In this document: positions 7,678 to 15,918 of the stretch, piece by piece
How the letters are laid out: each line of letters starts with the position of its first letter
Numbering within the stretch: the first letter of the stretch is position 1
DNA from: Paenibacillus lutrae
GTDB taxonomy: Bacteria; Bacillota; Bacilli; Paenibacillales; NBRC-103111
Direction of reading: 5' to 3'
NCBI RefSeq assembly: GCF_009757775.1
Contig: NZ_RHLK01000016.1
Coordinates: forward strand, 141,852-205,851
DNA: 64,000 bases
The notes under the pieces: generated by a model
What the model was told of the DNA's origin: nothing
Database searches by the model: none
Seen by the model: only the letters and a program-made list of their open reading frames with translations
Made by a program: the position numbers and the translations under genes

Positions 7678-8994
7678 ATGTCGCACATTTATGACCTGAT
7701 CGGAATAGGATTCGGCCCATCCAATATCGCACTTGCCATTGCATTGGAAGAAATGGACGTAGATCTGGACTTTCTTTTTCTTGAGAAATCGGCTAACAGA
7801 AAATGGCAGGAAGGGATGCTGCTGGACGGTTCCGATATCCAGAATAATCCTCTCCGGGATTTAGTTACTCCGCGTAATCCGCGAAGCCACTATACCTTTA
7901 TTAACTATTTGAAGGAAGTCGGCCGTTTCTTTGAATACTTGAATCTGGGTATTCACTTTCCGCTGCGTAAAGAATACGCCCTGTATATATCGTGGGTTAC
8001 GGAACAATTTTCCGAATCCGTTAAATATTCGACACAGGTTACACATGTGGATATGGTTGCGGGGAAGGAAGGGCAGAAGCTGTGGCAGATTAAAACCTCA
8101 GCAGGGGAAGAGTACTTGTGCCGCAGCCTGATCGTAGGTCCGGGCAGAACACCTAACATTCCGGCGGAATTCAAACCGCATATCGGTTCCTCGATTTTTC
8201 ATTTGACGGAGTATATCCAGAAAATCGAATCATTCAACCTGCAGGAGGATACCACGATTGCCGTCATCGGCGCGAGCCAAAGTGCGGTAGAAATACTGTT
8301 GGATCTCATGAACCGGACCTCGGCGGCACAAATTTGCTCGATTCACCGGTCGTTCGGCTTCCGCCTCAAAGATACGAGCCCGTTCAGCGATCACGTGTAT
8401 TTCCCGGAATTTATCGACTATTACTACAGTTTATCCCGCGACTCGAAACAACAGATAGCGGTCCAGCTTAATAACACGAACTACTCATCTGCGGATGGGG
8501 ATGTCATCAACCAGTTGTATCTCCGCCTGTACGAAGAGAAGCTGGACGGGAAGAACCGATTCCGTTTTATAAATAATACCCGTACTGAAGAGATTACAAA
8601 GGCAGACAAGGGCTGGAATTTGTTAACGCAGGAAATCCATACGAAAGCTTTCCGTCAAGTTCAGGCGGATGTTGTCATTCTGGCGACAGGGTTCCTGGAT
8701 TTCGGAGTCGGGCACAAGGGGGAGAAGTTCCCGCCACTGCTTGAACGGGTCAAGAATGCTTTGCCCGTAGACGAATTCGGAGTCATAAAAGTTCAGAGAG
8801 ATTACGCCGTGAAGTTAGTGGGAGAGGACGCGCTTCCCCATCTGTATTTGAACGGATTGTGCGAGTCGACCCACGGGCTTGGCGATGCAGGCTCCTTCAG
8901 TCTGGTTTCGCTCCGTTCCATGGAAATCGCCAAGAGCGTGGTTCATAACTTGACGAAATCAGACGAAGTTAAGGAACGTTTGTATCAGATGTAA
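7678..8994 (+). CDS. L-lysine N6-monooxygenase (IucD/SidA/PvdA family)
   Basis: A 438-residue flavin N-monooxygenase that should convert lysine to N6-hydroxylysine with NADPH and O2. FAD-binding motif GIGFGPSNIALAIAL lies near the N-terminus, the NADPH-binding motif VIGASQSAVEIL near residue 195 and the family ATGF motif (VVILATGFLDF) near residue 335. Length matches the family. Siderophore clusters also use this enzyme, but no IucA/IucC-type synthetase or siderophore receptor is present here. Instead the neighbours are those of the Spb38-Spb39-Spb40 hydrazine pathway. The ATG follows GGGAGG. Lysine rather than ornithine is preferred because of this context, not from residues I can read. Confidence 0.9.
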   Translation: MSHIYDLIGIGFGPSNIALAIALEEMDVDLDFLFLEKSANRKWQEGMLLDGSDIQNNPLRDLVTPRNPRSHYTFINYLKEVGRFFEYLNLGIHFPLRKEYALYISWVTEQFSESVKYSTQVTHVDMVAGKEGQKLWQIKTSAGEEYLCRSLIVGPGRTPNIPAEFKPHIGSSIFHLTEYIQKIESFNLQEDTTIAVIGASQSAVEILLDLMNRTSAAQICSIHRSFGFRLKDTSPFSDHVYFPEFIDYYYSLSRDSKQQIAVQLNNTNYSSADGDVINQLYLRLYEEKLDGKNRFRFINNTRTEEITKADKGWNLLTQEIHTKAFRQVQADVVILATGFLDFGVGHKGEKFPPLLERVKNALPVDEFGVIKVQRDYAVKLVGEDALPHLYLNGLCESTHGLGDAGSFSLVSLRSMEIAKSVVHNLTKSDEVKERLYQM

Positions 8995-9020
8995 GTCTAT
9001 TAATGAATGAGGTGAATGTA

Positions 9021-9566
9021 TTGGCCCGAGTTGCTTTTACTACTTTTGCCATCATGAAACAACCGTACGGTCATCAAGAAGTCCAAGGGTTTGAGGATCT
9101 GACGCCGCCCGTATTCGAGGTGGCGGAAGACAGCCCCGGTTTTATTGCCAGAGCGAAAGAAACCGACGATTTGACGCACCTCACCAACTTTGAGCGCGAC
9201 TGGGGAGAATGGGGGGCGTTCAGTGTCCCCCGGTTCTATACGGGAGGGTTTACGATGTCCACCGATACCCGGGCTTCGACTTTATCCCTCTGGGAGAACA
9301 TTGACTCCGTTTATCAGTTCGTCTACAAGGGTCTTCACCTTACAGCACTCAAGAAGCGCCATGATTGGTTCGTTAAACCGGAATGGCCGACCTATGCCAT
9401 GTGGTATGCAGAGGAAGGTGAGATTCCGACCTGGGAGGAAGCGAGCAGGAAACTGGAGCTCCTGCATGACAATGGCCCTACGCTGGCCTCATTTGATTTC
9501 AAGCAGTTGTTTGATGAAAGCGGCAATCCGTTTCAGATTAGACCCAAAGTTAGCCAGGATAAGTAG
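9021..9566 (+). CDS. DUF3291 protein (ABM-like fold)
   Basis: A 181-residue protein with the DUF3291 pattern: PGFIARA, then FYTGG, the SLSLWENID-type strand (here STLSLWENIDSVYQFVY), WFVKPEWPTYAMWY and a C-terminal PTWEEASRKLELLHDNGP. The family is related to small dimeric alpha/beta barrels of the antibiotic-biosynthesis-monooxygenase type, and its reaction is not established. In this cluster it sits between the N-hydroxylase and the aminotransferase, so a role in shaping or protecting a reactive N-N intermediate is possible but only inferred. TTG 9021 is chosen because GAGGTGA precedes it with five-base spacing; ATG 9003 has no Shine-Dalgarno sequence. Confidence 0.75.
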   Translation: MARVAFTTFAIMKQPYGHQEVQGFEDLTPPVFEVAEDSPGFIARAKETDDLTHLTNFERDWGEWGAFSVPRFYTGGFTMSTDTRASTLSLWENIDSVYQFVYKGLHLTALKKRHDWFVKPEWPTYAMWYAEEGEIPTWEEASRKLELLHDNGPTLASFDFKQLFDESGNPFQIRPKVSQDK

Positions 9567-9609
9567 AATAGCCCCGAATAATTCAGCGGGTAAAAGGAGT
9601 GATAGGAGA

Positions 9610-10884
9610 ATGAATGACTCTACATTTGCAGAGTACGAATCTAATGTGCGCAGCTATTGCCGGAGTTTTCCGGCGGTTTTCAGAAAGGCTTCGGGAGACC
9701 TGATCTATGATGAAGCCGGCAACCCTTATCTGGATTTTTTATCGGGCGCGAGTTCGTTAAATTACGGGCATAATAACGGGCTGATCCGGCAAGAAATTAC
9801 GGCATATCTGCAGGAAGAGGGGATCGTTCATTCCCTGGATATGTATACGGCTGCTAAACGGAGCTTTATCGAGGACTTCGTCACCCATATTCTGAAGCCC
9901 CGGGGGCTGGACTACAAACTGCAATTCCCGGGACCGGCCGGCACCAATGCGGTGGAAGCTGCCATGAAGCTTGCCCGCAAAGTGACCGGAAGGACCAACA
10001 TCATCGCGTTTACGAATGCGTTTCACGGCATGAGTCTCGGAGCGCTGTCGGCTACTACGGACCCGGTCAAACGGTCGGCGGCCGGGATCAGTCTTCCGGG
10101 TGTCACTTTCATGCCTTATTGCGGCTCCCTGGGAAGCCCCGATACGACGCTGGAATACATGGAGAAGACCCTGACCAACCGGGGAAGCGGAGTAGAGCCG
10201 CCGGCCGGCTTTCTGGTGGAGCTGGTCCAGGGAGAAGGAGGCCTGAACACGGCAACATCCGAATGGCTGCAAGGTCTTGCTTCACTCGCCCGCAGACTGG
10301 AAGTGCCGTTAATTGTGGATGACATCCAGGCGGGATGCGGCCGAACCGGGACGTTCTTCAGTTTTGAAGAAATGGGAATCACACCGGATATCGTGTGTCT
10401 TGCCAAGTCCTTAAGCGGTTATGGGCTTCCGATGGCTCTTGTCCTGCTTAAACGGGAGCTGGATGTCTGGCAGCCTGGGGAACACAACGGAACTTTCAGA
10501 GGGAATAACCTGGGCTTTGTAGGGGCCTCTGCAGCCATACGCAATTATTGGAGAGACAGGCGCTTCCAGGAATCGCTTGCTGTGAAGTCTGCTTATATTC
10601 GGCAGACGCTGCAGGATTTGTGCACTCTTTTCCCGGAAGGGGAAGCAGTCGTAAAAGGAAGAGGCTTGATGCTTGGTCTGGATGTGAAGCATGGACTTCT
10701 GGCCGAAACGATTTCCAGGCAGGCATTTACGAACGGTCTGATCATTGAAACTTGCGGCCGGTCCGATCAAGTCGTTAAGCTGCTTCCTCCATTGACGATC
10801 TCAGATGAGAACCTGAAGGCCGGACTTGGTATTTTAAGACGCTCTATGGAACAAGTCTTGGAAGATACACTTTTGAGTGTTTAA
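9610..10884 (+). CDS. EctB-like class III aminotransferase
   Basis: A 424-residue PLP enzyme very like diaminobutyrate-2-oxoglutarate aminotransferase (EctB). Diagnostic segments are FPGPAGTNAVEAAMKLAR, AFHGMSLGAL, DDIQAGCGRTG and the PLP lysine K266 in LAKSLSGYG, then HNGTFRGNN. No ectA or ectC is nearby, so ectoine synthesis is unlikely. Two roles fit the context: making 2,4-diaminobutyrate as a building block, or re-aminating the 2-aminoadipate 6-semialdehyde released when the hydrazine is cleaved, which would return lysine to the pathway. The start is fixed by AGGAGTGATAGGAGA just upstream; the frame is open further 5' but overlaps the DUF3291 gene. Confidence 0.87.
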   Translation: MNDSTFAEYESNVRSYCRSFPAVFRKASGDLIYDEAGNPYLDFLSGASSLNYGHNNGLIRQEITAYLQEEGIVHSLDMYTAAKRSFIEDFVTHILKPRGLDYKLQFPGPAGTNAVEAAMKLARKVTGRTNIIAFTNAFHGMSLGALSATTDPVKRSAAGISLPGVTFMPYCGSLGSPDTTLEYMEKTLTNRGSGVEPPAGFLVELVQGEGGLNTATSEWLQGLASLARRLEVPLIVDDIQAGCGRTGTFFSFEEMGITPDIVCLAKSLSGYGLPMALVLLKRELDVWQPGEHNGTFRGNNLGFVGASAAIRNYWRDRRFQESLAVKSAYIRQTLQDLCTLFPEGEAVVKGRGLMLGLDVKHGLLAETISRQAFTNGLIIETCGRSDQVVKLLPPLTISDENLKAGLGILRRSMEQVLEDTLLSV

Positions 10885-10896
10885 GGAGACGTTATT

Positions 10897-12102
10897 ATGA
10901 CTAAGCACGCATCATCCGACTGTGCGGATGTAGTCATTATCGGAGGCGGCATCAACGGCACCAGCCTGGCTTTTCATCTTGCGAGAGAAAAGGCGGGGAA
11001 AATCGTGGTGCTGGAAAAATCCCAGCTTTCCACAGGTGCAACGGGAAAAAGCGGGGGGCTGGTCCGCTGCAACTATACCAATGAAGCAGAGGCCCGGCTG
11101 GCTTTAACGAGCCTGGAATATTTTCAGAATTGGGAAGGGATTGTCGGGGGCAGCTGCGGGTTCGACCCATGCGGACTGGTCGTTATCGTGCCGCCCGGCA
11201 AACTTGCCGATTTGAAGCATAATATGAGCTGGCAGCGTGCTATGGGTATCCCGATCCGGCTAATTGCCCGGGATGAAGTCAATCAAATAGACTCTTCGAT
11301 GTATATGGAAGAGTCTATTGATTATGTGGGCTTTGAAGAATCGGCGGGATATGCAGATCCTAATGCGGCAAATTATTCTTTCATGAAGGCTTCCCGGGAT
11401 TTGGGTGCTGAATACCGGATCGGGACGGGAGCCGTCAGAATCGTGCACAGCAACAACCAGGTTCAAGGAGTCCTGACCAATCAGGGAATGATCCATTCGC
11501 CGGTCGTTGTCGTAGCAGCGGGAATCGGGGCGAATCGTTTGTTTGCACCTTTGGGTCTCGACCTGGGACTGACACCTACTCTGACGCGCATTGTCACTTT
11601 CCGCTGGACGCCGGAGCGGACTCAGAGGCACCCGACATGTATGGATTATGTCCATAATACCTGGTTCCGCCCGACGAGCGAGTCCTGTACCCTGATGGGT
11701 TCCGAATCCGGTGTCAGGCCCATTCATGGAAGGATCAGGACGTCCGAGAGTGTTCCCGATCATTTGATCAGGGAATACCGGGAGCTGCTGGCCAGGAGGT
11801 ATCCGGTTATGAATAACGCTAACGCACGCGGGAATTGGGCCGGCTTGTTCATGACAAGTCCGGACTCGCGTCCGGTCATCGGCCCGCTTGAGCCGTATTC
11901 GGGGCTATACACGGTTGCGGGAGACAGCGGGACTTCTTTTAAGACGGCTCCTTCCATCGGAAAAGGGCTGAGCGAGCTTATTCTTCACGGAAAAGCTTCC
12001 ACCGTAGATTTATCCCCTTTCTACGCGTCACGCTTTGACAGGGTGCAGCCTTGGGTTGATTCCCACCGCTATAGCCAGGATAATGCCACTATTTCGAGAT
12101 AA
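10897..12102 (+). CDS. FAD-dependent DAO-family oxidase (Spb39-like)
   Basis: A 401-residue DAO-superfamily enzyme of the glycine/sarcosine oxidase type. The dinucleotide-binding motif is VVIIGGGINGTSLAFHLA, followed by LSTGATGKSGGLVRCNY and a C-terminal FAD-contact region VAGDSGTSFKTAPSIGKGL. In s56-p1 biosynthesis the related Spb39 oxidises the lysine-glycine hydrazine, releasing hydrazinoacetate and 2-aminoadipate 6-semialdehyde. Presence with an N-hydroxylase and a cupin/MetRS-like pair completes that pathway here. The ATG has AAGGAGACG upstream and lies 12 bases after the aminotransferase stop. Family is clear; the substrate is inferred from the cluster. Confidence 0.85.
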   Translation: MTKHASSDCADVVIIGGGINGTSLAFHLAREKAGKIVVLEKSQLSTGATGKSGGLVRCNYTNEAEARLALTSLEYFQNWEGIVGGSCGFDPCGLVVIVPPGKLADLKHNMSWQRAMGIPIRLIARDEVNQIDSSMYMEESIDYVGFEESAGYADPNAANYSFMKASRDLGAEYRIGTGAVRIVHSNNQVQGVLTNQGMIHSPVVVVAAGIGANRLFAPLGLDLGLTPTLTRIVTFRWTPERTQRHPTCMDYVHNTWFRPTSESCTLMGSESGVRPIHGRIRTSESVPDHLIREYRELLARRYPVMNNANARGNWAGLFMTSPDSRPVIGPLEPYSGLYTVAGDSGTSFKTAPSIGKGLSELILHGKASTVDLSPFYASRFDRVQPWVDSHRYSQDNATISR

Positions 12103-12114
12103 GGAGGGCTAAGA

Positions 12115-12579
12115 ATGTCTGAATTAACAACCAATGTCCGTGTAATTGCCGCATCTGACAAGCAGATCGACGATCTTGTTCCGCTGTTTGACTCCTATAG
12201 ACAGTTCTACAAGCAGGACAGTGACCCGGGTCAAGCCAGGAGATTCCTTGAAGATCGGCTCCGGAATGAGGAATCGGTTCTTTTCCTGGCTTACGAGCAT
12301 GATACCGCAGTGGGGTTTACCCAGCTGTATCCGAGCTTTTCCAGCGTCTCTCTAAAAAAATTATGGATTCTGAATGATCTGTACGTCATCCCGGAAATGC
12401 GTGGCAGACGGATCGGAGAAATGCTGATTGGGAAGGCAGCGGAACTTTCACGGAGTACCGGAGGCAAAGGTCTGATTCTGTCGACCTCTGTACATAATCA
12501 CAGTGCTCAGACGCTGTACGAAAGAGTCGGATTTGAGAAAGATCTGGAATTTTACCATTATTTCATGCCGACCGTCTAA
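12115..12579 (+). CDS. GNAT-family N-acetyltransferase
   Basis: A 154-residue GNAT enzyme with the acetyl-CoA-binding segment VIPEMRGRRIGEMLIGKA and the C-terminal ALYERVGF-type signature (here TLYERVGFEKD). It may acetylate an amine or hydrazine intermediate, either as a biosynthetic step or as self-protection against a reactive hydrazine; the sequence cannot decide. It resembles broadly distributed amine N-acetyltransferases, not EctA, although an EctB-like gene is nearby. AAGGAGGG precedes the ATG and the gap from the oxidase is 12 bases, so it is in the operon. Confidence 0.82.
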   Translation: MSELTTNVRVIAASDKQIDDLVPLFDSYRQFYKQDSDPGQARRFLEDRLRNEESVLFLAYEHDTAVGFTQLYPSFSSVSLKKLWILNDLYVIPEMRGRRIGEMLIGKAAELSRSTGGKGLILSTSVHNHSAQTLYERVGFEKDLEFYHYFMPTV

Positions 12580-12612
12580 CGGGGCGAATATGAGGAGAAC
12601 GGGAGTGTTCTG

Positions 12613-13713
12613 ATGAACAGCCTAACTACGATAGCCGGTTCCACATCCTTTAACCCGGGGGAACTTCTCAGACTTCCCCGGACCAATAACCGGCGCCCCA
12701 AGGTCAGACTGGGAATCAGCAGCAATCTGACCAGTGCGCATGCCAGGGAACTGTGCTTCGGTTGTCTGGCAGGCGCCCAAGAATGGCTGCAAAGCGATCC
12801 TCCCTACGAGCTTGAACTGCTGTGGGAAGAGGATACGCTCGATGAAAACGACGACAGTACCGCTCCCAGGCGGCTCGTCAGATCGGGAGCGGATATCGTG
12901 ATCGGTCACTGCAGCAGCACGGAGGCTCTCCGTGCCGCTCAAGTGTACGAGCAAGCGGGCATCCCCTTCCTTGCGCCGGGTACTTCCAATCCGCTTCTTA
13001 CGGCGATGGGGCTGCGCAATGTTGTCCGGTATTACGGAAGAGACGACGACTTGGCTGAAGCGATGACGGATGTGGTCGTACGGGGAGGTGCCGGCAAGGT
13101 TGCTCTTGTCTGGCAGGATATTCTGTACGGGCGTACTCTGGCCGGATTATTAAGAGGCACTCTTCTGCGCAGCGGGATCGAGGTGGCGACGGAATCGGAC
13201 GGGAAGGGCCATGCCTTGACCGCCACTAATCTAGCCGGTTTGGACACCGTTGTTTTTGCCGGAACTTATCTGGCCGGGGCAGAACTTCTTGAACAGCTGA
13301 AGGAAGCCGATTACCGGGGTTCGGTGGTTCTGGGAGACGATGCTTATCTGGAGGAGTTTCTAGCTGCCGCCCAAGGTTTACGGGGTGATGTATATGTGGT
13401 CTCTACGGGAGTTAATACGGACCATTCCGATTATGAAGCGTTTCGCCAAAGGTATGTGAACTTGTCCGGCCTGGAACCCGGAGCCTATTCGGTAACAAGT
13501 TATCTGGCCGCCCGTCAAGGTCTGGAGTTCATTCACATCCTGGCTCAAAGAGGGCTGCATGCGTTTATCGACAAGATCCGGATGGAGAGCTTTACGAAGG
13601 ATTCTCTTGTAGGGAAGCTGCACGTGAACTACAAAGGGGAGCCTATGAATTTTGCCTGGAACACACACCAGGTGAAGGACGGGCGGTTTGTTAAATGGCC
13701 GTCACGGGCGTAG
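12613..13713 (+). CDS. Cytosolic LivK-like (type I periplasmic-binding-fold) protein
   Basis: A 366-residue protein with the fold pattern of branched-chain amino acid/amide-binding proteins: GADIVIGHCSSTEALRAAQV, then AGIPFLAPGTSNPLLTAMG and a second lobe with VALVWQDILYGRTLAG and VFAGTYLAGAEL. Such proteins normally work outside the membrane with an ABC importer, but this one has no signal peptide or lipobox (it begins MNSLTTIAGSTSFNP) and no LivHMGF genes are nearby. It therefore probably binds a small amino-acid-like ligand or intermediate inside the cell, or has been recruited as an enzyme. It lies within the operon, 33 bases after the GNAT gene. Function is unknown. Confidence 0.75.
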   Translation: MNSLTTIAGSTSFNPGELLRLPRTNNRRPKVRLGISSNLTSAHARELCFGCLAGAQEWLQSDPPYELELLWEEDTLDENDDSTAPRRLVRSGADIVIGHCSSTEALRAAQVYEQAGIPFLAPGTSNPLLTAMGLRNVVRYYGRDDDLAEAMTDVVVRGGAGKVALVWQDILYGRTLAGLLRGTLLRSGIEVATESDGKGHALTATNLAGLDTVVFAGTYLAGAELLEQLKEADYRGSVVLGDDAYLEEFLAAAQGLRGDVYVVSTGVNTDHSDYEAFRQRYVNLSGLEPGAYSVTSYLAARQGLEFIHILAQRGLHAFIDKIRMESFTKDSLVGKLHVNYKGEPMNFAWNTHQVKDGRFVKWPSRA

Positions 13714-13783
13714 GCCCATTTAGTGTACAAGCCGTATGAGCGTACTTTGAGGAACCGAGTCTAAATGGCAGGGGGGTTAAGCG

Positions 13784-14827
13784 ATGCAAGTCATTGATGG
13801 GATTGACTGTTTATTTGATCAGAACTTGTATGACGAACATGGACTGAATTGCTTTTATGTGCCCAAGTATATAGCGACTCAAGCGTATGGACAACAGAAT
13901 CCCGATTTGTTCTATCTGTATTTCTACTTTTATCTCCATTATAATGTCCGGTCCGATCCCCAATTTCCGCAGCCTTACAATAACGATTCTTTAGATTTGA
14001 CCGAAGCCTTTGTTCTGAAAGAAAAACTGGGTCTGGAGATCGTTGCTTTACCCGCTGATGAGGACCTCGTCCTGAAGATTGAAGAGCAAGTAAGGAACGG
14101 ATGGCCTGTCTTTGTCCCGGTCAATAAAAAGGCGATTTTCTACTGCGAGGAATATCTAAAGAAAGATCATCCTCATTTGACCCTGATTAAAGGGTTTGAC
14201 AGCGAAAGAAAGGTATTCGTTATTCAGGATGGCGAGCACAACGTTTCCTTAACCAACAGCAAACCTTATCCTGCCCTGCGCACCCGTACCGGCGATGTAT
14301 GTTCCCAGTTCTACATGCTCTACGACATGCTGGAATCCGGGTACGGGCTTTATAATGAATCCTTTGAATATATGCGCGGCACCATTAAAGTCCTGAAGCC
14401 TCTTACTTCTGTCACCGCCCCTGCTTCCGGCGTATTAACAGATCTGTCCGGTATGATTCTTGAATATGCAGGGCAAGAGGAGCAACTGATCGGGCCCAAA
14501 TTCGATTATCTTCTGAATCACGATACGGGCCTGGGTATGGCTTATGCGAACACGCAAAAAGTGCTCTTTAAAATGATCTTGAAATTCATGGCAGCAAACG
14601 AAGAAGATCCGTCTCGGATAGCACAGATTCAGACGCTTATGAACGATTGCCATGAAGCGTGGAAGAAACTCATCCATTTTGTCATGTTTATCCATAAAAG
14701 AGAACAAGGCAGTGCGGAGGAGACGCTGAAAAATCAGACCGTAATCAGCCAATTTCAAGAGGAAATTATTCAGCTTGAGCGGAAGCTGCTGGATCAGCTG
14801 GCCCGGATCGGAACTGCGGTGGCCTGA
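13784..14827 (+). CDS. BtrH-like protein, possible acyltransferase/peptidase fold
   Basis: A 347-residue protein. The first half resembles the BtrH N-terminal domain and C39-like papain folds: GLNCFYVPKYIA with a Cys near residue 25, GWPVFVPVNKKAIFY, then DHPHLTLIKGFD with a His, and a following VFVIQDGE strand. The second half is helical. BtrH in butirosin synthesis moves an acyl chain from a carrier protein to the acceptor amine, so with a free carrier protein and A domain in the same operon an acyl-transfer or release step is a reasonable guess. Homology is weak and read by eye; the role is inferred. GGGGGGTTAAG precedes the ATG. Confidence 0.55.
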   Translation: MQVIDGIDCLFDQNLYDEHGLNCFYVPKYIATQAYGQQNPDLFYLYFYFYLHYNVRSDPQFPQPYNNDSLDLTEAFVLKEKLGLEIVALPADEDLVLKIEEQVRNGWPVFVPVNKKAIFYCEEYLKKDHPHLTLIKGFDSERKVFVIQDGEHNVSLTNSKPYPALRTRTGDVCSQFYMLYDMLESGYGLYNESFEYMRGTIKVLKPLTSVTAPASGVLTDLSGMILEYAGQEEQLIGPKFDYLLNHDTGLGMAYANTQKVLFKMILKFMAANEEDPSRIAQIQTLMNDCHEAWKKLIHFVMFIHKREQGSAEETLKNQTVISQFQEEIIQLERKLLDQLARIGTAVA

Positions 14828-14895
14828 GCCTGGGCCTACCGTAACGGCCCCGGATGCCTGCCTTGTTTTATCAAATAAGAAGCGGTGATGCACAG

Positions 14896-15918
14896 ATGGG
14901 AATCATTCAAGTTAATGATTTGAGCAAAAGCTTTAAAGTTTTGAACCGGAGGCAAGGATTGTCGGGAGCTTTCAAAGATTTATTTTCCGGGGATTACAGG
15001 ATGGTTCATGCCGTCAAGGGGATTTCCCTGGAGGTGGAAGAAGGAGAGATTGTCGGGTTCATGGGGCCCAATGGCGCCGGGAAATCCACGACCATCAAAA
15101 TGATGACAGGTGTATTGGAACCGACTGAGGGCAGCATTATGGTGAACGGCCAGATTCCGTATAAGAACCGGACCCGGAATATGCAGCAAATTGGCGTTGT
15201 ATTCGGCCAGAGGAGTCAGCTTTGGTGGGATTTGCCCGTGATTGAGTCTTTAAATATTTTGAAAGAAATCTACAAGGTGGATCAAAAGAGCTTTGACGAG
15301 AATATGGATACGTTTAATGAAGTCCTGAATTTGAATAAACTGCATGCGACACCGGTAAGGTTTTTGTCCCTGGGACAACGGATGTTATGCGACATAGCGG
15401 CCTCGTTCCTGCACAATCCCAAAGTTATCTTTCTGGACGAACCCACGATTGGTCTGGATGTCTCCATTAAGAATAAAATCAGAAATGTCATAAAAAAATT
15501 AAATGAGATTAAGAAAACGACCATTATTTTAACGACGCATGACTTGAGCGATATAGAGGCTTTATGCAAAAGAATCGTTATTATCGATAAAGGGACGATT
15601 ATTTATGATGGGGGCATTCAGGCAGTAAGCCGCTCTTTCGGGGCGTTCCGGACGCTCAAACTGGAATGTACGGAGAATGATCCGGACCTTCATCTTCAGA
15701 TCGCGGAGAAAGTACAGGCTAATTTCGGAGCGAAAACCACTATACCTGTCGTTAAAGCGGATGATTACTGGATCAGTCTGACGATCAATCAGGACGAGGT
15801 AAAACTGATGGAGGTTCTGAATTTCGTTATCAGTCACTTTCAGGTGAAAGATATCAAAATCGAAGAGGTCGATATCGAACAAATCATCCGGAATATTTAT
15901 GAGGGCGGTGTATCATGA
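14896..15918 (+). CDS. ABC exporter ATPase (COG4586-like)
   Basis: A 340-residue ATP-binding subunit with Walker A GPNGAGKST, signature FLSLGQ, Walker B VIFLDEPTIGLD and the H-loop TTHDLSD. It belongs to the group that pairs with two ABC-2-type membrane proteins, both of which follow. The C-terminal third is an accessory domain. ATG 14896 is chosen because the family N-terminus (IIQVNDLSKSF) starts there and AGCGGTGATG precedes it; an upstream in-frame ATG has no ribosome site. It overlaps the first permease by four bases. Export of the cluster product, and so resistance, is the likely job. Confidence 0.9.
   Translation: MGIIQVNDLSKSFKVLNRRQGLSGAFKDLFSGDYRMVHAVKGISLEVEEGEIVGFMGPNGAGKSTTIKMMTGVLEPTEGSIMVNGQIPYKNRTRNMQQIGVVFGQRSQLWWDLPVIESLNILKEIYKVDQKSFDENMDTFNEVLNLNKLHATPVRFLSLGQRMLCDIAASFLHNPKVIFLDEPTIGLDVSIKNKIRNVIKKLNEIKKTTIILTTHDLSDIEALCKRIVIIDKGTIIYDGGIQAVSRSFGAFRTLKLECTENDPDLHLQIAEKVQANFGAKTTIPVVKADDYWISLTINQDEVKLMEVLNFVISHFQVKDIKIEEVDIEQIIRNIYEGGVS

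Noticed and set aside
7678..8994. Siderophore (hydroxamate) pathway as explanation of the N-hydroxylase
   Set aside because: No IucA/IucC-type synthetase, hydroxylamine acyltransferase dedicated to siderophores or iron receptor is present; the cupin/MetRS-like/oxidase trio fits hydrazine formation better.
9190..9609. Extension of the aminotransferase frame into the DUF3291 gene
   Set aside because: It overlaps a well-supported gene in another frame, and a strong ribosome site marks the real start at 9610.
9610..12579. Ectoine biosynthesis, because of the EctB-like aminotransferase and GNAT gene
   Set aside because: The GNAT does not look like EctA and there is no ectC; the intervening oxidase belongs to the hydrazine route.
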